A model generated the notes under the pieces. It searched no databases and was not told the origin of the DNA. It saw only the letters and a list, made by a program, of their open reading frames with translations. Of a stretch of 38,443 nt of DNA, positions 1 through 8,325 are shown one piece after another. The stretch's first letter is position 1; each line of letters opens with the position of its first letter. Made by a program: the position numbers and the translations under genes. Location: NCBI GenBank assembly GCA_002309615.1, contig DBXT01000062.1, positions 1 to 38,443 on the forward strand, in the 5' to 3' direction. Source of the stretch: Bacteroidales bacterium UBA1205 (lineage in GTDB: Bacteria; Bacteroidota; Bacteroidia; Bacteroidales; WCHB1-69).

Positions 1-694
1 TGCTATCCACTACAAATATAGTATGCCCCGGTGTGTGACCCGGTGCCGATTCTGCCACTACCTTACCATCGAAAAGCCGCTCTCCGTCGCAAAAGGTGAC
101 AATATTCCCCTTATATACTTGCATCACCTGCTTCCATAGACCATTCTTTTCCGCCAACACTCCGTGATCGCTCCATGCTTCAAATTCTTCCTTGGAAAGA
201 TAAAGTTTGGCATTGGGAAAAGCCGCCTGCCCGTCAAGCAATAGTCCGCCGATATGGTCAGCATGCAAATGAGTAAGACAAACAGCGGTAACCATCTCCG
301 GAAGAACATCCGCCTTTTTCATTTGCTCTATCAGTTGTCCACCCTTGTCGGCACCCAAACCGGCATCAAACAAAATGGTGTCCACGGAGTCCATTGCTAA
401 AAAAACGTTGATAGCCGAAGGGCTTGCTCCTGCCGGTATCAGGGTATTGAGCAGACTATCGTTGTAAGAACCGCGGAAAAGGTCGGCAGACATCTCGTTT
501 TCAAGGTTCGTCAAACCTTTAATCAGCATTCCGTCCCCACATTGCAAGCTGGGAATTTTGTCGTTATATACTGTATCGATAACAGATTGTGTGGCTTCTG
601 TTGTCTCTTTGGACATTCTGTTACTGCAAGCGGTCATACTTATTGCCGCCAATAGCAATAATATTGTACGTTTAATAAAATATTGTTTATTCAT
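1..694 (-). CDS. MBL-fold metallo-hydrolase lipoprotein (C-terminus beyond window)
   Basis: The reading frame starts at the ATG read leftward from 694 and stays open to the window edge, so the C-terminus is missing. Residues 1-23 form a lipoprotein signal ending in MTAC (Cys23), so the protein is probably exported and lipid-anchored. The metallo-beta-lactamase zinc motif HLHADH lies at residues 142-147, and a second His-containing motif, GHTPGHT, follows about 60 residues later, as in periplasmic MBL-fold hydrolases such as quorum-quenching lactonase or PhnP/glyoxalase-like relatives. The substrate cannot be named. A TATCTTTG box lies 21 bp upstream of the start. The first 70 nt and the 5' leader nearly duplicate those of the next lipoprotein gene. 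Confidence 0.85.
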   Translation of the reverse strand, partial: MNKQYFIKRTILLLLAAISMTACSNRMSKETTEATQSVIDTVYNDKIPSLQCGDGMLIKGLTNLENEMSADLFRGSYNDSLLNTLIPAGASPSAINVFLAMDSVDTILFDAGLGADKGGQLIEQMKKADVLPEMVTAVCLTHLHADHIGGLLLDGQAAFPNAKLYLSKEEFEAWSDHGVLAEKNGLWKQVMQVYKGNIVTFCDGERLFDGKVVAESAPGHTPGHTIFVVDS

Positions 695-722
695 TTGTAA
701 GAGATTTGAATTTGCAAAGATA
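626..722 (-). repeat. Promoter/leader/signal-peptide duplication, copy 1
   Basis: This 97-bp segment covers the -7 box, the 5' leader and the first 23 codons of the MBL gene. It aligns without gaps to 1553-1649, with about 8 differences by eye, and weaker similarity extends roughly 20 bp upstream of the box. Sequence after the lipobox Cys is unrelated, so only the expression/export cassette is shared. Confidence 0.8.
715..722 (-). promoter_or_regulatory. -7 box TATCTTTG for the MBL lipoprotein gene
   Basis: Matches the Bacteroidota -7 consensus TAnnTTTG on the minus strand, 20 nt before the ATG at 694. No clear TTTG -33 element is visible. The same box, at the same distance, precedes the neighbouring lipoprotein gene. 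Confidence 0.55.
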
Positions 723-889
723 ATAAAAAACGATATATGCAGCTCTATGCAGGATTAAAATATTATGTCTCATGATCGTAAAAAATAATAAAATGTTCGT
801 AACAATGTGCACAAGCGATGAATAATCCACTATTTCTGCGGAATCTGTTATGGATGCAGATGCGTGTGGATGTAGATTGTTTGAACATA

Positions 890-1621
890 TCACGGCAATT
901 TCTTCATAGGATAACGGCTGTTAAGCCTTGGATTACTGCGTCCTTCTATACTATCACTATAAACGCTGAGACACATGGAGGTATCGGCAGAAAAGCGGAT
1001 GGTTACAAAAAAATTATCATCATAAAGATACTCTATAAAAGTATCCAAACAATTTGTTGAGCGGGCATATCCACGTTCACGAGCTGACCAATTGTTACAT
1101 TCTATCTTATAAAAAAAACGAATTGAATCGCCTTTGGTGTCAAATAATAGCAAACGTTCATGTAGCGTATCATCTCGATATTCGTAGATAGCGGTAGCTA
1201 AACTCTCTTCCCACCGAGGATAGGAGGGTCCGCATAGGAGGGGTATGCCGTTGGCGGAAACGTATTCCATTATCTGTACCAACTGATTTTCTGTAATTCC
1301 GTGACGTTCAAAGAAAATATTGCTGTATCCTGACAATGGACGTACAACACGATTGCTATCCATTGAGTCCCAATACTCCCAACATTTACGATCGTGTGTG
1401 ACAAAAAATGGTTTATCATTATTGGCAAAATATATTATCCAGGAATGTGACAAAGGTCCTACATAGTATTGTATGGAATGAATTGCTTGCAATGAAATAC
1501 CCGCAATGGAATCCATGTAGGTAGGTTTGGGATTGTCATAATCAACACTCCGACAGGCGGTCATAATTATTGCCGCCAATAGCAATAATATTGTACGTTT
1601 AATAAAAAACTGTTTATTCAT
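890..1621 (-). CDS. Hypothetical lipoprotein, unknown function
   Basis: A 243-residue protein with a clear type II signal peptide: a basic start (KR at 8-9), a hydrophobic stretch at 11-19 and the lipobox MTAC with Cys23. The mature part is rich in Tyr, Trp, Ser and Asp, has no recognisable catalytic motif, and contains a segment (HSWIIYFANNDKPFFVTHD) that reads like beta strands of a soluble domain. I do not recognise a family. The gene has its own -7 box at 1642-1649 and lies 195 bp upstream of the MBL gene in the same direction. Its signal peptide and leader are nearly identical to those of that gene, which suggests recombination between lipoprotein 5' ends or duplication followed by replacement of the mature region. 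Confidence 0.75.
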   Translation of the reverse strand: MNKQFFIKRTILLLLAAIIMTACRSVDYDNPKPTYMDSIAGISLQAIHSIQYYVGPLSHSWIIYFANNDKPFFVTHDRKCWEYWDSMDSNRVVRPLSGYSNIFFERHGITENQLVQIMEYVSANGIPLLCGPSYPRWEESLATAIYEYRDDTLHERLLLFDTKGDSIRFFYKIECNNWSARERGYARSTNCLDTFIEYLYDDNFFVTIRFSADTSMCLSVYSDSIEGRSNPRLNSRYPMKKLP

Positions 1622-1649
1622 TTGTATGAGATTTTAATATGCAAAGATA
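1553..1649 (-). repeat. Promoter/leader/signal-peptide duplication, copy 2
   Basis: Partner of 626-722. It includes the -7 box TATCTTTG (1642-1649), the leader and the codons for residues 1-23 of the unknown lipoprotein. Confidence 0.8.
1642..1649 (-). promoter_or_regulatory. -7 box TATCTTTG for the unknown lipoprotein gene
   Basis: Fits TAnnTTTG and lies 20 nt upstream of the ATG at 1621. The arrangement is the same as at 715-722. Confidence 0.55.
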
Positions 1650-1697
1650 TTAAAAAAAATGATATGCATCTGTTAAATACATAAAAATTAAAAACAT

Positions 1698-1730
1698 AAA
1701 AAAGCGACCATCAGGTCGCTTTTTGTTATT
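1698..1730. terminator. Bidirectional intrinsic terminator-like hairpin
   Basis: AGCGACC (1703-1709) pairs with GGTCGCT (1714-1720) around a 4-nt loop, with an A run before and a T run after, so it could end transcription from either side. It sits between two divergent genes (lipoprotein start at 1621, RhuM start at 1960), upstream of both. No gene visible here needs it, so it may be left from a lost gene or insulate the two promoters. Confidence 0.65.
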
Positions 1731-1959
1731 TTTCGGCTAAAATTTTCTCTATCTTTTTTCAGAGGGGAAAAAGTATTACAGTCTGATGATTTTTCGTTTT
1801 CAAGTTTCGGGCGGGCGGAGATTTTTATCATTAATGTTTCCTGAAGCAAAAATTTTTTCTATTTCTGCTTTGATAGTAATTTTTTTATATATATTCTCGC
1901 CTTTGCGTAAAGTTTTATATAATTGATTTTTAATTAAATAACATCAGCATTTGCCGTTT

Positions 1960-2799
1960 ATGACCGACAAGAACGAAATCATATTATACCAACCCGATGA
2001 AGCGATAAGGCTTGAGGTTCGTCTTGACGAGGAGACGGTTTGGCTTACGCAGGCACAAATGGCTGAATTGTTTGAAACCACACCGCAAAACATCACTATA
2101 CATATTCGCAATATGTACAAAGAAGGTGAATTGGATATTAAATCAACTTGTAAGGATTTTTTACAAGTTCGAACTGAAGGAAAACGCATAGTTAACAGAA
2201 TACAAAAAATCTACAATCTTGATGTCATAATATCAGTAGGTTACAGAGTAAAATCTTTGCGTGGTATACAATTTCGCCAATGGGCAAATCGTGTGTTAAA
2301 AGAATATCTATTAAAAGGCTATTCCGTTAATCAACGGTTTGAACGTTTGGAACACCGTATTGCTGAAGCGGAAAACAAAATTGACTTTTTTGTGCGCACT
2401 TCCTTGCCTCCCGTGGAGGGAATATTCTATGACGGACAAATGCTGGAACCTTTCGAGTTTATCAACCGATTGGTGCGTTCTGCTAAAAAACGAATTGTGC
2501 TGATAGATAATTATGTTGACGATACGGTTCTTTTACGCTTGGCGGAAAGAGGAAAAAAAGTTTCTGCAACCATTTTCACTCAGAACACTTCTCCTTCCTT
2601 TTTTCTTGCCATTGAAAAATACAATAAACAATTTGCTCCGATTACGGTGCATAAATTTGCGAAGTCTCACGACAGATTTTTGATAATTGACCAAGATGTT
2701 TACCACATTGGTGCATCTATCAAAGATTTAGGAAAACGTTGGTTTGCCTTTTGCAAAATGCAATTAAATGCCGATGAAATGATTGACAAAATTATATAA
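1960..2799 (+). CDS. RhuM-family (virulence RhuM/ORF6N-like) protein with PLD-like C-terminus
   Basis: This is a 279-residue protein. The N-terminal 60 residues contain TVWLTQAQMAELF, the usual winged-helix-like start of RhuM proteins found in genomic islands. The middle is helical (ERLEHRIAEAENKIDFF). The last 130 residues look like a single phospholipase-D/nuclease-type domain: His237, Arg239, Asp244 and then Gly251-Ala-Ser fit HxKx4Dx6GS, except that Arg replaces the catalytic Lys. Function is unknown; family members are often accessory or virulence-island genes. I chose ATG 1960 over the in-frame TTG at 1951 because MTDKNEI is the usual type of start. The gene stands alone, with a terminator-like hairpin upstream and about 440 bp of AT-rich DNA after it, which fits a transferred cassette. 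Confidence 0.8.
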   Translation: MTDKNEIILYQPDEAIRLEVRLDEETVWLTQAQMAELFETTPQNITIHIRNMYKEGELDIKSTCKDFLQVRTEGKRIVNRIQKIYNLDVIISVGYRVKSLRGIQFRQWANRVLKEYLLKGYSVNQRFERLEHRIAEAENKIDFFVRTSLPPVEGIFYDGQMLEPFEFINRLVRSAKKRIVLIDNYVDDTVLLRLAERGKKVSATIFTQNTSPSFFLAIEKYNKQFAPITVHKFAKSHDRFLIIDQDVYHIGASIKDLGKRWFAFCKMQLNADEMIDKII

Positions 2800-3189
2800 A
2801 TAATTGAATATTAATTAAATAATAATATATAGAAAAATAATTTAAAATAACATAGTATTAACATAGCGTTTGTTGTTTAAACTCATTAATCGCACAAAAA
2901 AACTATAAACTCCTAAAATTCAGGCACCAACTAAATTTTTGTGTAAAAATCCGAACCGCCACTTCAGATTTTATTGCAAAATTTGAAGTACTAACCAAAT
3001 TTTCATTTGAAAAACGGCTTACAACGAATAGAAAAAATAAAATATATTTTCAGAGTTACAGAGTAAACATTTTGCGATTTTACGCATATTGAACAAAAAA
3101 CATTTTGCGATTTTACGCATATTTCTAAAAAAAAATTTTGCTATTTCAAAAAAAAGTACTCTTAACAGCTGCAATTTTCAGCAACAACA
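2800..3189. other. AT-rich intergenic stretch with small hairpin and tandem repeat
   Basis: No gene is supported here. The DNA is strongly AT-rich. An 11-bp stem with a 5-nt loop and one G-T pair lies at 2962-2988 and could end rhuM transcription, although it lacks a T run. A 26-bp direct repeat follows at 3065-3123. A short Met-started frame across 3089-3421 is not credible, because it runs into the opposite-strand vWA gene. Confidence 0.6.
3065..3123. repeat. 26-bp direct repeat, 33-bp period
   Basis: The same 26 bases, beginning AAACATTTTGCG, occur at 3065-3090 and 3098-3123, separated by 7 bp. A decayed partial third unit (AAATTTTGCTATTTC) may follow near 3130. No array continues beyond this. 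Confidence 0.8.
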
Positions 3190-3220
3190 AACCGCTTGGA
3201 ACGGTAAATTCCAAGCGGTT
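3190..3220 (-). terminator. Strong hairpin ending the 10-kb minus-strand operon
   Basis: A perfect 12-bp stem (AACCGCTTGGAA with TTCCAAGCGGTT) has a 7-nt loop at 3202-3208. It lies 24 bp beyond the stop codon of the vWA gene. On the minus strand it is followed by TGTTGTTGC rather than a pure T run. Confidence 0.75.
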
Positions 3221-3244
3221 CAGTTATATGAGAAGAATTATAAA

Positions 3245-4867
3245 CTAATGTTTTTTCTTAATCCAATGACCGAATTCATAACCGACATTAGCGGTAATGA
3301 TGGAATGTCCGCCAAAACCCACTTCGGCAAACAGATATACCGATGGTTTGTTAAACTTCACGCCGCCACGCATAATGAAAGCGGTGGAAAATTTATACAT
3401 GCCGGCACTTTTTCCTTTTAAATTCACGCCTATGGCCGCAATACCGGAGACCACTCTGTCTTCCCGTCCTATTTGACATAATGGTCCTATAGAAAAGCTA
3501 TGCATGTGCTTAGGTTTGGCTATGGCTCCTTCATAAGCCACAAAACCGCCTATGGCAAAATTTTCTTTTACCTTTGCCGCTATATCAAAGCCTATAGATA
3601 TGTTGAATCCGGATCTTTTACCGGGGTAATATTTTGAATTAGTATCCATAACGCTGGCACCGAACATACCGCCAAAACCGATATTGACACCCATCAACAA
3701 GCCGGTGGTGTGTTTTTCCTGTTTCTTTTCTACCGGTTCGGTTACCACGGGCTGTTTGCCGGTGGTGCTTTCTTGCTCGTTTCCGAGTGTCCATCTCACC
3801 TTGCCTCTAAAGCTTGGCGGAACAAAACAATTTAAATCTTGCCAGCGATTGATTAAACTTTTGGCTATGTTTTCAAACTGATTGTTCAGGGCGCTGAAAT
3901 TATCCACCAAATAGAAATGGTCTTTTAAAGGAGCGGAACTAATACCTTTGAGCACGGCTTCAAAGGTTTGGTTATTATTAACATCATTGCCTTTTACTGC
4001 TATAATGTAGCTGTCTATAGGTTTGTCCCCTATGGTTTTAGTAAGTAAATTATCTTTTACGAATTTATAATAAGGGTTGTCCAAACCTTCGTCGGGTACA
4101 CCTATTTGAGGGTCTACCGATGCATTATCATATCCGTCGGTGAATGATACCAAATAAGCGCCGTCGTATTCTATATTTTCGTTCCAGCGAATATCATTGA
4201 CATAGTTTTGCATCATCTGCACTCCTTTGTGCATGGCATAATACAAGGCGGTGTTGGAACCAAGTTCCAATTGATAGATAAATTGTTCCATTTCCTTGCG
4301 TCCCACAGTGTCCAAAGGACGGATAGGATATACCATGGCATCGGTGTTGCTCATGGAATTGAAACCCACTATGCCTATGCTCACATTACCATTGGAGGAG
4401 CGGCTGTAAATGGTTTCTATAAATTGAACGGCACTGCGTTTGAGTTTGGTAAAATCGTCATCACCAATGGATTTACTACAATCCAATATCAACATCACCG
4501 TCATCACCTTATTCATGGCATAGGCAGCCGTTGCATTTTTCACCTCGCTATCTATCTGCCACGTTTTAGTATCTTTTTGCCAACGCCAAAATTTCAAACC
4601 TTCCTCAAATCCTCCGGGATAGTCGGTGCGGGCTTTTTTAAAAACAAAACTCTGAAATCCTTCCGGAGTATCGGTTCCGATAATCGTATCCGACGGGGTG
4701 AAATAGATTCTATTGGAAGTGATATCATAAAGTTTGTACACAAATTTGCCGTCTTTGACATCCACCCTGTATTCTCCTTCTATGTAATATTTGGCTTTGT
4801 CCACTTGTGAAAATATAGGGCTCAATAGCATCAAACCTAAGATTGTAATACTTATTTTTTTCAACAT
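3245..4867 (-). CDS. Exported von Willebrand factor A protein with C-terminal beta-barrel-like domain
   Basis: This 540-residue protein has a signal peptide (residues 1-20, ending SPIFS before Q). A vWA domain spans about 122-340. Its MIDAS motif is DCSKS at 129-133, with the later Thr in GSNTALYYA and the Asp in SFTDGYDNAS, so it should bind a divalent metal. After a Glu/Lys-rich linker near 370-390, residues 391-540 alternate Gly, aromatic and hydrophobic residues (GVNIGFGGMFGASV, FAEVGFGGHSI), which looks like outer-membrane barrel strands, although the last residue is not the usual Phe. It probably binds a partner at the surface or periplasm. It lies 73 bp after the DUF5689 gene and is probably the last gene of the operon, given the hairpin just downstream. 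Confidence 0.75.
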   Translation of the reverse strand: MLKKISITILGLMLLSPIFSQVDKAKYYIEGEYRVDVKDGKFVYKLYDITSNRIYFTPSDTIIGTDTPEGFQSFVFKKARTDYPGGFEEGLKFWRWQKDTKTWQIDSEVKNATAAYAMNKVMTVMLILDCSKSIGDDDFTKLKRSAVQFIETIYSRSSNGNVSIGIVGFNSMSNTDAMVYPIRPLDTVGRKEMEQFIYQLELGSNTALYYAMHKGVQMMQNYVNDIRWNENIEYDGAYLVSFTDGYDNASVDPQIGVPDEGLDNPYYKFVKDNLLTKTIGDKPIDSYIIAVKGNDVNNNQTFEAVLKGISSAPLKDHFYLVDNFSALNNQFENIAKSLINRWQDLNCFVPPSFRGKVRWTLGNEQESTTGKQPVVTEPVEKKQEKHTTGLLMGVNIGFGGMFGASVMDTNSKYYPGKRSGFNISIGFDIAAKVKENFAIGGFVAYEGAIAKPKHMHSFSIGPLCQIGREDRVVSGIAAIGVNLKGKSAGMYKFSTAFIMRGGVKFNKPSVYLFAEVGFGGHSIITANVGYEFGHWIKKKH

Positions 4868-4940
4868 GGCTATTATATTTATTACTGATTTAACGTTGTT
4901 TTTTACTATTTATTATTCACTGCTTAATTTTTCGTTTTCT

Positions 4941-5708
4941 TTATTCGTTTTTTTCTTCAATATCGCTCCACTTTCTCATCACCAATGCCCATTCCCCTTC
5001 TTTACGAATCAGCACACCGGTAATGTCGCATTTTCCTGTCGGCAGGGGTTTTTGTCCAAAATAAGTTTGTGACGAAGTGATTAATTGAAGCCTTTCACCG
5101 CTTTGCGGATGTATATAACAAACAAGATGAGCTGCATTGCTGTCGTTTAGCACAAATTTTACATCGGAGAAATGCACCAGCGTATGTATTTTATCGTAAT
5201 TAGAATCCAAAGGAGAGCTTATTTCCGTCGGTTCCACTATTGCGGGCTTTCCGTGCTTGAATAATATAGCCGATTCCTCATTTTCCCATATACCTCGGTA
5301 ACCATTTGCACCATAAAAAGGCATTGCCAAAAACAATTGTTCCGGATGCGGATTCACCAACAACGACCCGGAATGCACAAAAAGTGTTTGTCCGATAGGA
5401 TATCGGCAATAGGTATATGGCCGTGAAAGCAATATGGCATAACCTCCTGTGGCATCTTGTACATATATTTTACCTTCAATATTTCTTTCTATATCATTCC
5501 CTATCACCACACATTTTATTATCACACCGGTATCCAAGCTATAGATATTACTATCCGTTGCCATTTGTTGTATTTCCGCTATGGTGGCATTAGCAGGCTC
5601 ACCTTTGTATTGCGGTACTTCTTCTTTCGGTATATCATATTTCTCACAAGAGCAAATCAACACCGACAACAACAACAACAAACTTCCTATTTTTTTCATT
5701 GATTTCAT
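4941..5708 (-). CDS. DUF5689-type lipoprotein
   Basis: The protein has about 255 residues. MKSMKKIGSLLLLL leads to a lipobox ending CSC, so the mature protein is lipid-anchored. The segment NATIAEIQQMA, then a stretch ending VVIGNDIERN and KIYVQDATGGYAI, is the usual pattern of the DUF5689 OB-fold-like domain found in Bacteroidota surface lipoproteins. The ATG at 5708 comes one base after the stop codon of the TonB receptor; an ATG at 5699 is also possible. A start at 5732 would lie inside the receptor gene and spoil the signal peptide. Close coupling to a receptor suggests a surface partner of that receptor, but the ligand is unknown. Confidence 0.75.
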   Translation of the reverse strand: MKSMKKIGSLLLLLSVLICSCEKYDIPKEEVPQYKGEPANATIAEIQQMATDSNIYSLDTGVIIKCVVIGNDIERNIEGKIYVQDATGGYAILLSRPYTYCRYPIGQTLFVHSGSLLVNPHPEQLFLAMPFYGANGYRGIWENEESAILFKHGKPAIVEPTEISSPLDSNYDKIHTLVHFSDVKFVLNDSNAAHLVCYIHPQSGERLQLITSSQTYFGQKPLPTGKCDITGVLIRKEGEWALVMRKWSDIEEKNE

Positions 5709-5709
5709 A

Positions 5710-8319
5710 TTATAAATGTAAAGTAGCTCCAAAAGTAAACGTTAAACCATACATATAACTATATCTATACTGACTCAACATATAATTTTGGGTTTTCACC
5801 CCGTACATAGCATTAACAATATGTTTATTATTCAATAAATTATTTACTTTCAGATTAATATCCAATTTTGCTTTGCGGATGGCAAATATTTTTCCCAATT
5901 GTACATCCACGGTAAAGCCGCCGGAGCGACCGTGTACATAATACGGGTCTTCAGACCAAATCACAATAGGATTCTCCATGGGAATATAAACATAGGTTTG
6001 CCCTGAAAAATAATTACATGCCAATTCGGCATACCACATGGTAGGGTGGGCAAATTTCAGTCCTAATGTGGCATACCACAGCGAATGAGGCTCCGGATAA
6101 TAGTGAGTAAATGTTCCGGTAAACATATCATACATAATATCATCCACAACACAGGGTTCATGTATTTGAATTTTAGTATACTTGCAGATATGCCAGTTGG
6201 CGGCACCAAAACAAGTAAGATAATTCATCAACTTTACATCCACACCTGCTTCCACTCCGGCGTTGATAACATTTACAATTCTACCTTGCTGTACAAGGGC
6301 GCTACCGGTATCACTATGAAAAGATGACACCATACTATGATTCCATTCATAGTGCATATAACCCGTAACGCGAGCATGTATTCTTCTATGTTTCAAGTTA
6401 TACGAAACTTCTCCTGCCAAATTGTTCATCGGTTTAACACCGGCAAGCGTTAAAGACGAATAACGCGGCGTTAAATAGGTATTTTCGGCCGACACCGGCA
6501 TTACTTGCCATAATAACCTAAAACTGATATTGTTACGCTTTGACATTTCTACATTCCCGCCAAAGTATATACCTCCATAAATATAATCTTTACCATTAGT
6601 GCGATGCTTATCTTTTCCTATAGCGGGACCGATGTCGGGCATGTTTCCTTTTCGCCGGATATGTTGAGCGCCCAAATTGGTTCTCACGAAAAATTTGAAT
6701 CTATGACAATAGAATTCTGCCGAGCACCATGCTTTTTCATTCCATGTGCGGATATTATAATCATAGTCGTAAACGTCACCTTCCGATATGCTGTCAAATT
6801 TATTGGCAACCGGTTCCGACAACCAATAACTGCCTCCCAACAAATCAAGCATGGACTTATAATTTCGGACATTTTGATATTGCATTTGCATACCGGCTGT
6901 AATAGCTATTAATCTTCCTGATCTACAACAATTATGCACAACTGTTTGAAACTCTGAGGACAAAGTCAACTGATAATGCTTGGATGTTTCATTTCCCAAC
7001 GCATACACAGAAGGCATACCGTTGTCAGCCATGAGGTAATTGGTTTGATACATATTATCCCAATTCAAACGGCTGATATTATAATTGACATACCATCTTG
7101 ACAAGATTTCTTCATAATCACCGCCATCTATATTATGGGCGGTAGGATACGGATTGGCGGCATTTTGCCAATCCAAAACCGACAATTTATTCACGCCGAA
7201 TCGGGTTCCGAAAGAAGTTTTCCACATTGAATTATCATCTATCACCCATTCATGCTTAAATACAATTATCGGCTCATGACAAGTGTACATGTTTGCATTC
7301 CGTTTTTTGTTAATTTGGTAACCCCATGCTTGGTTGTAATAATGGGTACGCAATGCCTTGTTAAAAATATCGGCTGAGCCCGTTACCAATCCCCGTTGAG
7401 CCCAACTTCCCAATCCCACAAGCGAGAACATATGACGACGTTTGGTCTGTTGCAAAGATAAAAAATAGGAATAAGTATAATTTGATGTTCCTTGCACATA
7501 GCCTTCTTTTCCAAATTGGGCGGAGAATGCCGCTGCGGCGGAAAAACCGGTATTAGTACCCGTAGCTCCGAAAGCGGTAAGGTGATTAACAGCGGAGATA
7601 TTGCTGATGCCATAATGCAAAAGACCTCCTTTATCATAATTCTCCGCTTTGACATTATAATCCACCGCACCGCCTATATTATTAATTTCACTTCCGAACG
7701 GGAAAAACCTATTTGTATAGTCGGCAGGTTGCAGTATGCTGTAAAGTCCGCTCCAAGAGGAGGTATTCACGGCCCCTGTTGACAAATCATTCACCTCCAT
7801 GCCGTTGATACACACGGTTTGATATTCGGAAGAATAGTTACGCTTGCGAAAGCCCGACTGCAGCCAATGAGCTGCCGCCACTGCATCATAAGGATCATCT
7901 TTTTTTAGTATGCCGTAAGCGACGGCATTTTTATATCCTGCTTGATAATATGCGGTATGAAGCACCACGGGTTCATCGTCATAACGTATATTTTCATTTC
8001 CGAACAGCAACACATGCTGAAAAATGGTAGTATCGTTACTTTGGGCTATCTGCTCAGGCCGAATGGTAATAAATTCGTCTTTGTCGCCCTTTCTGCTTAT
8101 TATTAATTTTACTTTAGCCGTATCGGATAGTTTTATGGAGAAAATTCCTCTCCAGTCAAGATAAGTGGCATCATGATCATTATTAACTATCTTCATTCGG
8201 GCATACTCTACGGGCTCGGACTGTAAATCTACTATCCTTACCTTATAGCGATGCTGAGCATTGACCGCTATGCTGCTCAACATGAATAACACTACCCAAA
8301 AACGACTATTCCGTTGCAT
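5710..8319 (-). CDS. TonB-dependent receptor-like outer-membrane protein
   Basis: An 869-residue protein with a signal peptide (residues 1-21, ending VNA). A carboxypeptidase-regulatory-like Ig domain follows at about 22-110. A plug domain comes next (about 115-215, including QTVCINGMEVND and INNIGGAVDYN). The rest is a long barrel with many aromatic-rich strands, ending YGLTFTFGATLHL, which fits the C-terminal strand of this family. It differs from SusC, since no SusD homologue is next to it. It lies 6 bp after fcl and 1 bp before the DUF5689 lipoprotein gene, so the three are probably co-transcribed. The ligand is unknown. Since the upstream genes make nucleotide sugars, it may have a role in glycan export or import, but that is inference. 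Confidence 0.85.
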   Translation of the reverse strand: MQRNSRFWVVLFMLSSIAVNAQHRYKVRIVDLQSEPVEYARMKIVNNDHDATYLDWRGIFSIKLSDTAKVKLIISRKGDKDEFITIRPEQIAQSNDTTIFQHVLLFGNENIRYDDEPVVLHTAYYQAGYKNAVAYGILKKDDPYDAVAAAHWLQSGFRKRNYSSEYQTVCINGMEVNDLSTGAVNTSSWSGLYSILQPADYTNRFFPFGSEINNIGGAVDYNVKAENYDKGGLLHYGISNISAVNHLTAFGATGTNTGFSAAAAFSAQFGKEGYVQGTSNYTYSYFLSLQQTKRRHMFSLVGLGSWAQRGLVTGSADIFNKALRTHYYNQAWGYQINKKRNANMYTCHEPIIVFKHEWVIDDNSMWKTSFGTRFGVNKLSVLDWQNAANPYPTAHNIDGGDYEEILSRWYVNYNISRLNWDNMYQTNYLMADNGMPSVYALGNETSKHYQLTLSSEFQTVVHNCCRSGRLIAITAGMQMQYQNVRNYKSMLDLLGGSYWLSEPVANKFDSISEGDVYDYDYNIRTWNEKAWCSAEFYCHRFKFFVRTNLGAQHIRRKGNMPDIGPAIGKDKHRTNGKDYIYGGIYFGGNVEMSKRNNISFRLLWQVMPVSAENTYLTPRYSSLTLAGVKPMNNLAGEVSYNLKHRRIHARVTGYMHYEWNHSMVSSFHSDTGSALVQQGRIVNVINAGVEAGVDVKLMNYLTCFGAANWHICKYTKIQIHEPCVVDDIMYDMFTGTFTHYYPEPHSLWYATLGLKFAHPTMWYAELACNYFSGQTYVYIPMENPIVIWSEDPYYVHGRSGGFTVDVQLGKIFAIRKAKLDINLKVNNLLNNKHIVNAMYGVKTQNYMLSQYRYSYMYGLTFTFGATLHL

Positions 8320-8325
8320 AATTAT

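Noticed and set aside
2236..3080. Shared 13-bp string GTTACAGAGTAAA in rhuM and the AT-rich gap
   Set aside because: In an AT-rich 38-kb window an exact 13-bp match is plausible by chance, and no longer homology surrounds it.
7383..7782. Short frames on either strand within the TonB receptor gene
   Set aside because: They are low-complexity shadows of the receptor frame, with no start context or homology.
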